Shown piece by piece: positions 1 to 7,829 of a stretch of DNA of 13,526 bases. The stretch spans positions 1 through 13,526 of the forward strand of contig JALWKH010000234.1 in assembly GCA_026996635.1 (NCBI GenBank), written 5' to 3'. The notes under the pieces were generated by a model that had not been told where the DNA came from, did not search any database, and saw nothing but the letters and a program-made list of their open reading frames with translations. How positions within the stretch are numbered: position 1 is the stretch's first letter; each line of letters begins with the position of its first letter. The position numbers and the translations under genes are program-made. The DNA comes from Bacteroidales bacterium. Lineage in GTDB: Bacteria; Bacteroidota; Bacteroidia; Bacteroidales; JALTDM01.

Positions 1-189
1 CCTGCCAAACATAAGAAGATTATCGCTTGTAAGACTTAACAGGTCCGAAGCCAAATCTATTGCGGATTTTTCGCGGGTACCACTACCAATCAAAATTGCC
101 AACAATTCGGCATTTGTCAATACCGACGCCCCTTTTTCAAGTAACTTCTCACGTGGTTTTTCATCATTCCGCCATTGTTTAATACTCAT
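1..189 (-). CDS. radC: RadC family protein (JAB-domain DNA repair-like protein), 5' part only
   Basis: The reverse strand reads an ATG at 189-187 followed by 63 codons open to the window edge. The product begins MSIKQWRNDEKPREKLL and continues with TNAELLAILIGSGT. This is the characteristic N-terminus of the RadC/UPF0758 family, with its RPREKLL-like and ELLAiLiGsGt motifs. In full-length members (about 220-230 residues) a helix-hairpin-helix region and a C-terminal JAB/MPN metal-binding domain follow; those parts lie outside the window, so catalytic-type residues cannot be checked. RadC was named for DNA repair, but its biochemical role is unsettled. The start is supported by a perfect TAnnTTTG promoter element 17 bases upstream. 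It is divergent from elbB. Family assignment is strong; completeness is unknown. Confidence 0.88.
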   Translation of the reverse strand, partial: MSIKQWRNDEKPREKLLEKGASVLTNAELLAILIGSGTREKSAIDLASDLLSLTSDNLLMFGR

Positions 190-206
190 TTCCTACAAGT
201 TTTTCT

Positions 207-239
207 CAAAATTACAAAACTAAATTAAAAATACACAAA
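207..239 (-). promoter_or_regulatory. Predicted radC promoter (Bacteroidota -33/-7 type)
   Basis: Read on the minus strand, 214-207 is TAATTTTG, a perfect match to the Bacteroidota -7 element TAnnTTTG. It lies 17 bases before the radC ATG. A TTTG sits at 239-236, giving a 21-base spacer, which suits the -33 element. A second overlapping match, TAGTTTTG, is at 222-215 but lacks a well-placed -33. The predicted leader is only about 10-12 bases. Confidence 0.55.
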
Positions 240-300
240 AAATTATCGCAGTTCGAACAAAAACTTGTAAATTGCAAAGGATTATAAAAAAATTAAAGCT

Positions 301-963
301 ATGGCTGATAAAAAACGTTTTGCAGTAGTTCTCTCAGGCTGTGGAGTTTACGATGGTGCAGAAATCCACGAAGCAACAATGACAATGCTGGCTATTGTTA
401 AAAACGGTGGTGAGTATCAGATTTTTGCACCGGATGTAGAACAATATCATGTGATAAACCACCTCACTGGAGAAGTAATGGAAGGAGAAAAAAGAAATGT
501 GTTGGTGGAATCCGCCAGAATTGCACGCGGTAACATTAAACCCTTAACGGAATACAATCCCGAAGAATTTGATGCACTGGTATTCCCGGGTGGATTCGGT
601 GTTGCAAAAAACTTGAGCACATTTGCTTTTGACGGTCCTAACTGCAAAGTTATACCTGAAGTTGAAAAAGCAATAAAAGACACTGTCACTCTGAAAAAAC
701 CGGTTGGTGCTTTGTGTATTGCACCTGCCATTGTGGCAAAAGTATTGCAGGACATAGAAGTAACCATTGGTAACGACAAAGCAACTGCAGAAGCAATAGA
801 AGCTATGGGAGCCAAACACATTGTTACCACACACGGGAATGTTGTTGTGGATAAAAAGTATAATGTAGTAACTACTCCGTGTTATATGTTGGATGCAACA
901 ATAATGGATATATTTGAAGATGCCAATGCTGTAATTAGCACAATTTTTGAAATGATTAACTAA
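301..963 (+). CDS. elbB: ElbB, DJ-1/PfpI-superfamily glyoxalase (isoprenoid biosynthesis glyoxalase)
   Basis: This 220-residue protein matches E. coli ElbB (217 residues) throughout by recognition. It has the N-terminal LSGCGVYDGAEIHEA segment, INHLTGE at 52-58, the PGGFGVAKNLS loop at 96-106 and the nucleophile elbow GALCIAPAI with Cys139. Glu21 and Glu24 lie in the region that supplies the glutamate paired with the nucleophilic Cys in DJ-1-like enzymes. ElbB was first linked to raised lycopene production and is described as a cytosolic glyoxalase acting on glyoxal-type dicarbonyls. The ATG at 301 gives the expected N-terminus; no Shine-Dalgarno site is seen. A weak -7-like TAAATTG is at 268-274. 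The next gene begins 16 bases after the stop, so the two may be cotranscribed, though no functional link is evident. Confidence 0.93.
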   Translation: MADKKRFAVVLSGCGVYDGAEIHEATMTMLAIVKNGGEYQIFAPDVEQYHVINHLTGEVMEGEKRNVLVESARIARGNIKPLTEYNPEEFDALVFPGGFGVAKNLSTFAFDGPNCKVIPEVEKAIKDTVTLKKPVGALCIAPAIVAKVLQDIEVTIGNDKATAEAIEAMGAKHIVTTHGNVVVDKKYNVVTTPCYMLDATIMDIFEDANAVISTIFEMIN

Positions 964-979
964 AAAAAATTACAAAGCC

Positions 980-2002
980 ATGAAAAAGATTTTATTTGTC
1001 ATTTTGGCAGGAGCATTTTTGTCGGGGAATGCTCAAATCACGATTACTAGTGCCGATGCTCCGCAAGCAGGAGATGTGTTTTACAACGCAAACGATACGG
1101 GAATTACACAAACAATTACTCCCGGGCCTGTTGGAGAAAATGTTATTTGGGATTTCTCAATGCTAGGCAATGCTTTTACAGACATAACAACATTTGTTGA
1201 AGCATCTACGATACCTCAAAGCGTAGATTTCCCGGATGCAAACCTGGCAGAATTAACATCACAAGACACATCATTTTTAAAAACCACATCTTCTGAAATC
1301 ACATTTTTGGGTGTATTATCAGGCGGAATGGAGCTAAAAATGGATGACCCGCTTATCGGTATGAAATATCCTTTTACATACGGGTCAACTTTTTCCGACA
1401 CGGGACATTTTTCAGTAACCTTCCCATATGACACAACAGTTCAAGGAATAAACATTGACAGTGTAAGATTTGACCAAACAATTAACTCAACTGACAGTTG
1501 TGTTGCATACGGACAACTTATTTTACCTAATGAAACTTATGACAATGTTCTCATAGATAAAAATACATCCCTAAATCATGACATTGTAAGTGTTCATACC
1601 GATTTGATGGGTTGGGTTGATGTACAAGACACGCAATACACAACTATTTCTTACGCTGTTTACACAAACGGATACGGCCAACCGTTATTGACATTAAACT
1701 TAAACGATGACGGAACAGTCAAATCTGCAAGCTATAAATACACGGAAGCATCTTTTGTTTCCACAATGCCGGCAATAAACATTAATTTGTATCCTAATCC
1801 GGCACACAAAAATATAACAGTAACAGTACCGGATTCTAAAGCTGATATCTCAATAATAAACGCTAATGGTCAATCTGTAATCAACAAACGAATTACTTCG
1901 AAAAAGTTTGACATAAATATCGAATCATTACCTGCAGGGAATTATTTAATAAAAGTTAAAACATCACAAGGCATTGCAATTAAGAAGTTTATAAAAGAAT
2001 AA
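980..2002 (+). CDS. T9SS-secreted protein of unknown function, paralog 1
   Basis: The 340-residue product starts with a signal peptide (MKKILFVILAGAFLSGNAQ, probable cut near Ala18/Gln19). The mature part runs from about 20 to 265. The last ~75 residues form a T9SS type A sorting domain: NLYPNPA at its start, a SIINANGQ strand, a LPAGNYLIKV segment and the basic ending KKFIKE. The protein is therefore likely moved across the outer membrane and either released or attached to the surface. The central region has no motif I recognise; it is rich in Asp, Thr and aromatic residues and looks all-beta (WDFSMLG, YPFTYGSTFSDTGHF, GWVDVQD). The next gene encodes a full-length paralog. The ATG at 980 places the signal peptide exactly at the N-terminus. 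Secretion is well supported; function is unknown. Confidence 0.85.
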   Translation: MKKILFVILAGAFLSGNAQITITSADAPQAGDVFYNANDTGITQTITPGPVGENVIWDFSMLGNAFTDITTFVEASTIPQSVDFPDANLAELTSQDTSFLKTTSSEITFLGVLSGGMELKMDDPLIGMKYPFTYGSTFSDTGHFSVTFPYDTTVQGINIDSVRFDQTINSTDSCVAYGQLILPNETYDNVLIDKNTSLNHDIVSVHTDLMGWVDVQDTQYTTISYAVYTNGYGQPLLTLNLNDDGTVKSASYKYTEASFVSTMPAININLYPNPAHKNITVTVPDSKADISIINANGQSVINKRITSKKFDINIESLPAGNYLIKVKTSQGIAIKKFIKE

Positions 2003-2023
2003 AGTACTAACATAATTTTTTAG

Positions 2024-2060
2024 AACCGCTATTCATTACTTTAATGGATAGCGGTTTTTT
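2024..2060 (+). terminator. Rho-independent terminator after the first T9SS paralog
   Basis: The arm aaccgctattcat (2024-2036) and the arm atggatagcggtt (2044-2056) pair over 13 bases with one G-U pair, closing a 7-base loop. A run of six T (2055-2060) follows. It sits 21 bases after the stop of the upstream paralog and so separates the two copies transcriptionally, at least in part. Confidence 0.8.
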
Positions 2061-2109
2061 AATTGATATACTTAACACAAAATATAGTCATTTACAAAAA
2101 CACAAAGCC

Positions 2110-3129
2110 ATGAAAACAAAAGCATTTACATTATTAATGCTATTGGGTATTATAAGCAATGCACAAATAACAATTACAGCTAACGACGCTCCGCAACCCG
2201 GAGATGTATTTGTAAATGCACACGACACCACTGTCGAAAACATTTATCCGGGAGTACCAGGAGAAGATGTGATATGGGACTTCTCTATACTTGGAGAAGA
2301 CAAAGTTGATACTACATTTATTGTTCAAGCTTCACAGGTTGATTTTAACAACGAATACCCTGAGGCTACTATAGCGGAAATTATGCCACAAGACACATTA
2401 TTCTTACAAACTACTACTGACGCACTTACATTAATAGGAGAAAGGAATAAACTGTACCGCGTAAAATTTGATGATCCTATCAAAGGGCTTCAATTTCCAA
2501 TTACTTACGGCACCACATTTCAAGATTCTGGACACTTTTTGTTTTATTCACCATACGACACAGTGGTTCAAGGAGTTCAAATTGATACCGTAAACCTGGA
2601 ACGTTCATATTCCCTGCACGACACTTGTATAGCTTACGGCACTTTAAAACTTCCTCACGCTACCTATAACAATGTACTAATGATAAAAGAGACTCTTAAA
2701 ATTCACGAAAAATTATCGGTCTATACACAATGGGGATGGGTTGATGTTGAAGACTCTATTTATACGGTTATTCGTTACGACGTTTACAAAAACGGATACG
2801 GTTCACAACTGTTAGACTTGCTGATTGATCCAGAAAACGGTTCTGTAAAATCCGCAACATATAAATGGACAGAAAGCAACCCTGTAGCTATCATGAACAA
2901 TGTTAACTTGAATATTTACCCAAATCCTGCACAAAACACAATTAATGTAACAGTTCCGTATAATCAAACCAAAGCGTACATTTTAAATAACAATGGACAA
3001 ATTTTATCCGCAAAAGACTATAATTCCCATCAATTCTATATAGACATTAGTAACTTACCTGCAAGCACTTATTTCTTAAAAGTAGAAACTCCTGTCGGCA
3101 CAACTACAAAAAAATTCATTAAAGAATAA
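2110..3129 (+). CDS. T9SS-secreted protein of unknown function, paralog 2
   Basis: The 339-residue product is a paralog of the preceding protein, collinear along its whole length. By eye a little under half of the positions are identical, with shared blocks such as IWDFS, TYGTTFQDSGHF, PYDTVVQG, GWVDVED and KNGYG. It has a signal peptide (MKTKAFTLLMLLGIISNAQ) and a C-terminal T9SS type A domain (NIYPNPA start, ending KKFIKE). I chose the ATG at 2110, not the in-frame ATG at 2044. The earlier start would put 22 polar residues before the signal peptide and lies inside the terminator stem. The 2110 start also shares the 15-base context acaaagccatgaaaa with the first paralog. No perfect TAnnTTTG element was found upstream, so it may depend on readthrough. 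Function is unknown. Confidence 0.85.
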   Translation: MKTKAFTLLMLLGIISNAQITITANDAPQPGDVFVNAHDTTVENIYPGVPGEDVIWDFSILGEDKVDTTFIVQASQVDFNNEYPEATIAEIMPQDTLFLQTTTDALTLIGERNKLYRVKFDDPIKGLQFPITYGTTFQDSGHFLFYSPYDTVVQGVQIDTVNLERSYSLHDTCIAYGTLKLPHATYNNVLMIKETLKIHEKLSVYTQWGWVDVEDSIYTVIRYDVYKNGYGSQLLDLLIDPENGSVKSATYKWTESNPVAIMNNVNLNIYPNPAQNTINVTVPYNQTKAYILNNNGQILSAKDYNSHQFYIDISNLPASTYFLKVETPVGTTTKKFIKE

Positions 3130-3140
3130 AATAAGTATTG

Positions 3141-3176
3141 AGGCTGTCCAAAAAAAGGGCAGCCTTTATTTATTTT
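3141..3176 (+). terminator. Rho-independent terminator after the second T9SS paralog
   Basis: The arm aggctgtcc (3141-3149) pairs with gggcagcct (3157-3165), nine base pairs including one G-U, around an A7 loop. The T-rich tail ttatttatttt follows. It lies between convergent genes, 11 bases after the paralog stop and a few bases from the end of the minus-strand gene. The T-tract is better placed for plus-strand transcription. Confidence 0.78.
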
Positions 3177-3179
3177 CCC

Positions 3180-4268
3180 CTAAAACTCATACCCCACACG
3201 CCATTCAAGAATATCTGCACTAAAAAAATGAGACATAATAGACAAAGAAACCAGAATATGATTAAAATGGTGAGTGATTGCAGCCCTGTGATAAAAAATC
3301 CCTCTCAACATCAACTTATTATACAAATAAACACCCCATTGCAAAGAAATTGAAGTATTCCCCCAATAAGGTTCATACCCGATGTGCACCCCTGACTGAT
3401 ACAAGTATGATTTCTTAAAATCCCTTCCTGAGAATAACATAAAATAATAAATACTCCTGTCATAAAAAAAATCAACACCCGCACTTAAAGCATTCTTGTA
3501 ATCAAATCTGCGAATGTATTCTGCACTAAAAGTATAAACCAAATAAGTATTGTAAACATCCTCAGGAACACTTTTATACCCTGCAGCAGCATAAACACGG
3601 TAATTATTTTTCTTAAATTCAGGCAATTGTGGGTTCTGTTTTACAATAGCCGGTTTATTAAAATCTGCATTTAAAACCGTTCCTAAACTTATAATATTAT
3701 ACCCTGCATTAGGTTCGCGTACATTACCGTTCGAATAGTGCACCAAATTGAGATTTATTCCACCTGAAAGTTTTTGTCCCGCCCAAAAATAATAAGTCAT
3801 TCCCGTCCTGAAATAAAAATTTATGTGAGAACCGATTATCATATCATAATAATTGGTACGCGTGTCGAATTTCTTAGTGAGATATGCAGCACCAGCTGCA
3901 AGATTGTACATAAAGCGTTTTGACTTCCTTATCGGAATACTTATTTTCCCGTAAAGTGCATGTGCCTGCCCAAGCTGTTCCGGGTTTCCAAGATCAGCAA
4001 AATAATATCCTACGGACATGTAAGGATACTTGTACAGTTTATGCCAATACTTATATCCGTTTAACCTATGGACTGCTTCCACTTCAAAACTTTTAACATG
4101 TCCTTTAAGCAAATAATGCATATAATCATGATGTGGAGAAATAAAACCGTAATTTGCTTGAAGCATTACACCATCCGGCTTAAAGTTGATAAACTTCAAA
4201 CTATCTTGAGAAAGCCCGTAAAAATGAAAAAATAAAAACACAATATAAAAACAGGCAATTCGTTTCAT
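3180..4268 (-). CDS. PagL-like outer-membrane protein (putative lipid A 3-O-deacylase / acyloxyacyl hydrolase family)
   Basis: This 362-residue protein has a signal peptide (about 1-20, ending LSQ) followed by alternating aromatic and hydrophobic strands that look like an outer-membrane beta-barrel. It ends in an aromatic residue (VGYEF), as many barrel proteins do. At 174-189 it reads NLVHYSNGNVREPNAG. The HxSN core (His177, Ser179, Asn180) followed by PNxG is the signature of PagL-type lipid A deacylases, which use a Ser-His-Glu triad in the outer membrane. Bacteroidota proteins of this length with this motif are often annotated as acyloxyacyl hydrolases. It is about twice the length of classical PagL (about 150-170 residues), so the activity is inferred. 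It has no T9SS domain. It is divergent from gldF across a 59-base gap and convergent with the T9SS paralogs. No strong promoter match was seen upstream. It could be another barrel protein. Confidence 0.65.
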   Translation of the reverse strand: MKRIACFYIVFLFFHFYGLSQDSLKFINFKPDGVMLQANYGFISPHHDYMHYLLKGHVKSFEVEAVHRLNGYKYWHKLYKYPYMSVGYYFADLGNPEQLGQAHALYGKISIPIRKSKRFMYNLAAGAAYLTKKFDTRTNYYDMIIGSHINFYFRTGMTYYFWAGQKLSGGINLNLVHYSNGNVREPNAGYNIISLGTVLNADFNKPAIVKQNPQLPEFKKNNYRVYAAAGYKSVPEDVYNTYLVYTFSAEYIRRFDYKNALSAGVDFFYDRSIYYFMLFSGRDFKKSYLYQSGVHIGYEPYWGNTSISLQWGVYLYNKLMLRGIFYHRAAITHHFNHILVSLSIMSHFFSADILEWRVGYEF

Positions 4269-4301
4269 TCCAAGAAAAGAAGCAAGTACTGCTTTTTTTT
4301 T

Positions 4302-4309
4302 TACTTTTG
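4302..4309 (+). promoter_or_regulatory. Predicted -7 promoter element of the gldFG operon
   Basis: TACTTTTG matches TAnnTTTG perfectly and ends 18 bases before the gldF ATG. It is immediately preceded by a run of T that extends from 4293 to 4302 (T10, sharing its last T with the element). No convincing TTG-type -33 element is seen at the usual distance. The predicted leader is about 12 bases. Confidence 0.55.
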
Positions 4310-4327
4310 CAGCAAATTAACAAAAAA

Positions 4328-5062
4328 ATGTTCACTCTATTTAAAAGGGAAGTAAATTATTTTTTCAGTTCGCTCATCGGATATGTGGTAGTTTCGGTTT
4401 TCTTGATAATGATGGGCTTGCTGCTCTGGGTATTTTCCGGACAGTTTAACATACTGGATACCGGATATGCCAATATAGATTCCCTGTTTATTATTGCACC
4501 ATGGGTTTTTCTTTTCTTGATACCTGCTATTACGATGAGAGTATTTGCAGAAGAAAAACGCACCGGCACAATTGAATTATTGCTTACACGACCATTTGGA
4601 GATTTTACAATAGTTTTTGCAAAATTTTTGGCATCATTATTTATTGTTTTTCTGGCACTTCTGCCCACTGTCATTTATTTTGCAACCATTTATTTTTTGG
4701 CCGTACCACAAGGCAACATTGATGTTGCAGGTATAACAGGATCATTTATAGGGCTTTTCTTTTTAGCAGCCGTGTATGTGTCAATAGGCATTTTTGCCTC
4801 ATCGCTTACAGAGAATCAAATTATTGCTTTTATAATTGCCGTGCTTATATCATTCTTTTTTTACACGGGTTTTGATTCGTTGGCTATGCTTAATTTCCTA
4901 AGTCCCACATCCGCACTTATACAATCACTCGGCATAAGTGCACATTACACTTCTATCAGTCGCGGCGTTATCGATAGTCGTGACATTATATATTTTTTAA
5001 GTGTAATTGCTTTGTTTTTATTTTTCACCAGACTTAAACTACAAAGCCGAAAATGGAAGTAA
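4328..5062 (+). CDS. gldF: GldF, permease subunit of the gliding-associated GldAFG ABC transporter
   Basis: The 244-residue protein is an ABC-2 type permease with six predicted membrane helices (about 13-33, 53-70, 99-124, 138-159, 164-187, 220-236). It carries family-typical segments: MFTLFKREVNYFFSSLIGY at the N-terminus, LLLWVFSGQFNILD, APWVFLFLIPAITMR and the cytoplasmic loop AEEKRTGTIELLLTRP (74-89). In Flavobacterium johnsoniae, GldF with GldG and the ATPase GldA forms a transporter needed for gliding. Some gliding Bacteroidota lack it, and its substrate is unknown. I chose the ATG at 4328 because it gives the conserved N-terminus. The upstream in-frame TTG at 4307 lies inside the promoter element. 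The stop overlaps the annotated gldG start by 10 bases. gldA is not present here. Confidence 0.93.
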   Translation: MFTLFKREVNYFFSSLIGYVVVSVFLIMMGLLLWVFSGQFNILDTGYANIDSLFIIAPWVFLFLIPAITMRVFAEEKRTGTIELLLTRPFGDFTIVFAKFLASLFIVFLALLPTVIYFATIYFLAVPQGNIDVAGITGSFIGLFFLAAVYVSIGIFASSLTENQIIAFIIAVLISFFFYTGFDSLAMLNFLSPTSALIQSLGISAHYTSISRGVIDSRDIIYFLSVIALFLFFTRLKLQSRKWK

Positions 5063-6795
5063 AAATGAAAAAAAATAATCTCAAGCGGCAAAACCTTTTG
5101 GAGTTTACTTTTTTGGTAATAATTATATTGCTGCTTAATATACTGTCCCAATACTTCTTTTTCAGAATTGACATGACCTCTGATAAAAGGTACACATTGA
5201 ATCCCACCACCAAAGAAATTTTAAAAAACTTGGACGATATTGTTTACATTAAGTTTTACTTGGACGGAGAAATGCCTCCCGGATTCAAAAGACTCAAAGA
5301 TGCCGTAACGGAGATGCTGGACGAGTTTAAAGTAATTGCAGGTGACAATATCGAATATGAAATAATTGATCCCTATGCGGAAGAAGACCCCAAAAAGCGT
5401 AGAGAGATAATGAAACAACTTTATGATATGGGGTTGGATCCAGTAAATGTATACGAAAGGGATAAAGGCGGCGAAAAATCCCAAAAAATACTTTTTCCGG
5501 GTGCAATAATGTATTACAAAGATAAATATATCCCTATAAACTTCTTGGAACAAAGCCTAAACAAAACTCCGGAAGAAAACCTAAACAATTCGGTAGAAGA
5601 TGTTGAATACAAGCTCGTTAATTCCATACACAAACTACAACAAACTGAGAAAAAAAGAATTGCATTTTTGACAGGACATGGCGAACTGGATGCAAATTAC
5701 CTTGCAGATATTTTACAAACACTCTCACAAGATTACTATGTGAGAAGAATTAAAATGAACGGTCAGCTTAAGGCTCTTGAGGGATATGATGCAATTGTAA
5801 TTGCAAAACCGGACTCAGCTTTCGACAAATACGATAAATACATTATCGACCAATTTATAATGAACGGTGGCAAATCCCTTTGGGTGGTAGATGGAGCAGA
5901 TGTTTCGTTGGACAGCCTTGCATATCAAAATTACACTTATGCCTTAGACCTTATAAGCCGCATCAACTTACTTGATATGCTTTTCAAATACGGAGTCAGG
6001 GTCAACCCTAATCTTGTGCAAGACATTCAATGTGCCGCTATACCGATAAATGTTGCACTTGCCAACGAACCTCCGCGCTTTGAAATGTTCCCGTGGTTTT
6101 ATTCCCCGCTATTGATACCTTCGCCAAATCATACCATATCAAAAAATCTAAACCTTGTAAAAGGTGAGTTTACCAGCACAATAGACACGGTAGGACACAA
6201 CAAAAACCTGAAAAAAACCATTCTGCTGACTACCTCCAAGTACACAAGGATATTAAACGTTCCTGTACAAGTTAGCCTGGCAACGGCAAGCACTAAACCG
6301 GATTTAAGAATGTTTGCATACTCGTATGTGCCCGTAGGAGTTTTGTTGGAAGGTAAATTCGAATCTGCTTTCAAAAACAGGCTTACTCCCGAATCCCAAA
6401 AAGATATGAGCGAAAAGTTGGGCTTTAAAACAGAAAGCAAGCCTACAAAAATGATTGTTCTTTCCGACGGCGACCTTATAAAAAACCAAATAAGTAAAGT
6501 ACGCGGAAAAATTGTTCCGTTTCCACTCGGCTACGACAAATACACCAAACAAACTTACGGCAACAAAGAGTTTTTCTTAAACGCAATAAACTATTTATTA
6601 GACGACATAGGATTGCTTGACGTAAGGGCAAGAAATATAAAATTAAGATTGTTGGACAAAGAATTTATAAGCAAAAACAGATTTTATATTCAACTTATAA
6701 ATGTAGTTTTACCTATTGTATTGCTTATTATCTTTGGAATCATTTATTATATTTCCGTAAAGAAAAAATATACAGTTAAAAACTTAAACAAATGA
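5053..6795 (+). CDS. gldG: GldG, auxiliary subunit of the gliding-associated ABC transporter
   Basis: This 580-residue protein has one N-terminal membrane helix (about 17-37) and one near the C-terminus (about 547-571), with a large periplasmic region between them. Just after the first helix comes RIDMTSDKRYTLNPTT (38-53), the hallmark of GldG and related ABC-transporter auxiliary proteins (ABC_transp_aux). The FLTGHGE motif is at 205-211. The product is expected to sit in the inner membrane with GldF. The start could be 5053, overlapping the gldF stop by 10 bases, or the ATG at 5065, which follows a GGAAG sequence at a plausible ribosome-binding distance. The two differ by four residues. The stop overlaps the next start (ATGA), which indicates translational coupling. 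Identity is strong; the exact transported substrate is unknown for the family. Confidence 0.93.
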   Translation: MEVKMKKNNLKRQNLLEFTFLVIIILLLNILSQYFFFRIDMTSDKRYTLNPTTKEILKNLDDIVYIKFYLDGEMPPGFKRLKDAVTEMLDEFKVIAGDNIEYEIIDPYAEEDPKKRREIMKQLYDMGLDPVNVYERDKGGEKSQKILFPGAIMYYKDKYIPINFLEQSLNKTPEENLNNSVEDVEYKLVNSIHKLQQTEKKRIAFLTGHGELDANYLADILQTLSQDYYVRRIKMNGQLKALEGYDAIVIAKPDSAFDKYDKYIIDQFIMNGGKSLWVVDGADVSLDSLAYQNYTYALDLISRINLLDMLFKYGVRVNPNLVQDIQCAAIPINVALANEPPRFEMFPWFYSPLLIPSPNHTISKNLNLVKGEFTSTIDTVGHNKNLKKTILLTTSKYTRILNVPVQVSLATASTKPDLRMFAYSYVPVGVLLEGKFESAFKNRLTPESQKDMSEKLGFKTESKPTKMIVLSDGDLIKNQISKVRGKIVPFPLGYDKYTKQTYGNKEFFLNAINYLLDDIGLLDVRARNIKLRLLDKEFISKNRFYIQLINVVLPIVLLIIFGIIYYISVKKKYTVKNLNK

Positions 6796-7829
6796 AAAAT
6801 AGGAACTTAATATACTTGGTATTGATTATAATTCTCGGTGGATTGGTAATATATTTGGCATCAAACAAAGAAACCAATACAATAAAAAGAGAATTGCGTG
6901 ACTTTGCCATTAAAGATACTGCAAGCATCGACAAAGTGTTTATGGTTGACAAAGAAAACCGTAAACTTTTACTCAAAAGGCAAAAAAACGGCGAATGGAC
7001 AGTAAATGATAAATTTCCTGCAAGAAAAGATGCAGTAAACTTATTGCTTGAGACTTTCCATAATATGGAAGTAAAATATCCTGTTCCCCGTTCAGCTCAC
7101 AACAATGTAATAAAACAACTCTCTGCAAAATCCGTAAAAGTTGAAGTTTACAGCGGAAGTAAATTATTGAAAACCTATTATGTAGGCGGTCCTACACAAG
7201 ACCACGTAGGTACCTATATGCTTCTGGAAAACTCAAGTGTCCCGATGGTAGTTTACATCCCCGGCTTCAACGGATACCTTACACCACGATTTGACATTTA
7301 CGAAAAAACTTGGCGTGAACCTCGTGTTTTTCATTATTCATATCCTGATATTCACTCTATTACGGTACGGCACCCGAAAGAACCTGAAAAATCCTTTATG
7401 GTTATAAACAACAATAACACATATAAATTGATTCGATTAAGCGACAGTAGTGAAGTACCCGATTTTGATACTTTGGCAGTTAAATTTTACATCGGGAAAT
7501 TCAAGAATGTAAATTACGATATTGCCCTTACACAAATAAGCAAACACAAAAGGGATTCTGTTATAAATTCAACACCTTTGTATATTTTTACCGTAGAAGA
7601 CATAAACCATCACAAAAGAACCATTAAAACATACTTGAAAGACGCACCAAGAGACCCGAACAAAGAAGCTGTTTTAAATCTACCTAAATACGATATAGAT
7701 AACATGTATGGCTGGATACCCGAAGACAGTTTGTTTGTGATAGTACAATACTTTGTTTTTGATAACTTAATCAAAAGTGTGGACGATTTCATAAAGAAAC
7801 CCGATTTGGCACAAAACAACAAAAAATAA
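6792..7829 (+). CDS. DUF4340 domain protein, putative GldG-associated envelope subunit
   Basis: The 345-residue product has one N-terminal membrane helix (about 7-24) with no cleavage site apparent, so the rest is likely periplasmic and membrane-tethered. From about residue 45 it reads like DUF4340: IDKVFMVDKENRKLLLKRQKNGEWTVND, then a paired-residue helix (ARKDAVNLLLETF) and a beta-rich stretch with VEVYSGSKLLKTYYVGG. DUF4340 genes are commonly found directly after GldG-like genes, in gliding and non-gliding bacteria, and the domain's function is unknown. The start overlaps the gldG stop by four bases (ATGA), and the kinase gene starts at the very next base after its stop. I infer a structural or regulatory partner of the GldFG transporter. 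Confidence 0.8.
   Translation: MKNRNLIYLVLIIILGGLVIYLASNKETNTIKRELRDFAIKDTASIDKVFMVDKENRKLLLKRQKNGEWTVNDKFPARKDAVNLLLETFHNMEVKYPVPRSAHNNVIKQLSAKSVKVEVYSGSKLLKTYYVGGPTQDHVGTYMLLENSSVPMVVYIPGFNGYLTPRFDIYEKTWREPRVFHYSYPDIHSITVRHPKEPEKSFMVINNNNTYKLIRLSDSSEVPDFDTLAVKFYIGKFKNVNYDIALTQISKHKRDSVINSTPLYIFTVEDINHHKRTIKTYLKDAPRDPNKEAVLNLPKYDIDNMYGWIPEDSLFVIVQYFVFDNLIKSVDDFIKKPDLAQNNKK

Noticed and set aside
447..834. Two overlapping minus-strand open frames inside elbB
   Set aside because: They are antisense shadows of a strongly conserved gene, with no recognisable domain or start signals.
2044..2109. An upstream in-frame ATG extending the second T9SS paralog by 22 residues
   Set aside because: It lies inside the terminator stem, places a polar stretch before the signal peptide, and breaks the shared start context with the first paralog.
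3138..3353. A 71-codon plus-strand frame across the terminator and the end of the PagL-like gene
   Set aside because: It begins in a terminator, runs antisense to a better-supported gene and has no recognisable content.
4307..4327. An in-frame TTG extending GldF by seven residues
   Set aside because: The TTG is part of the predicted -7 promoter element, and the ATG at 4328 gives the family-typical N-terminus.
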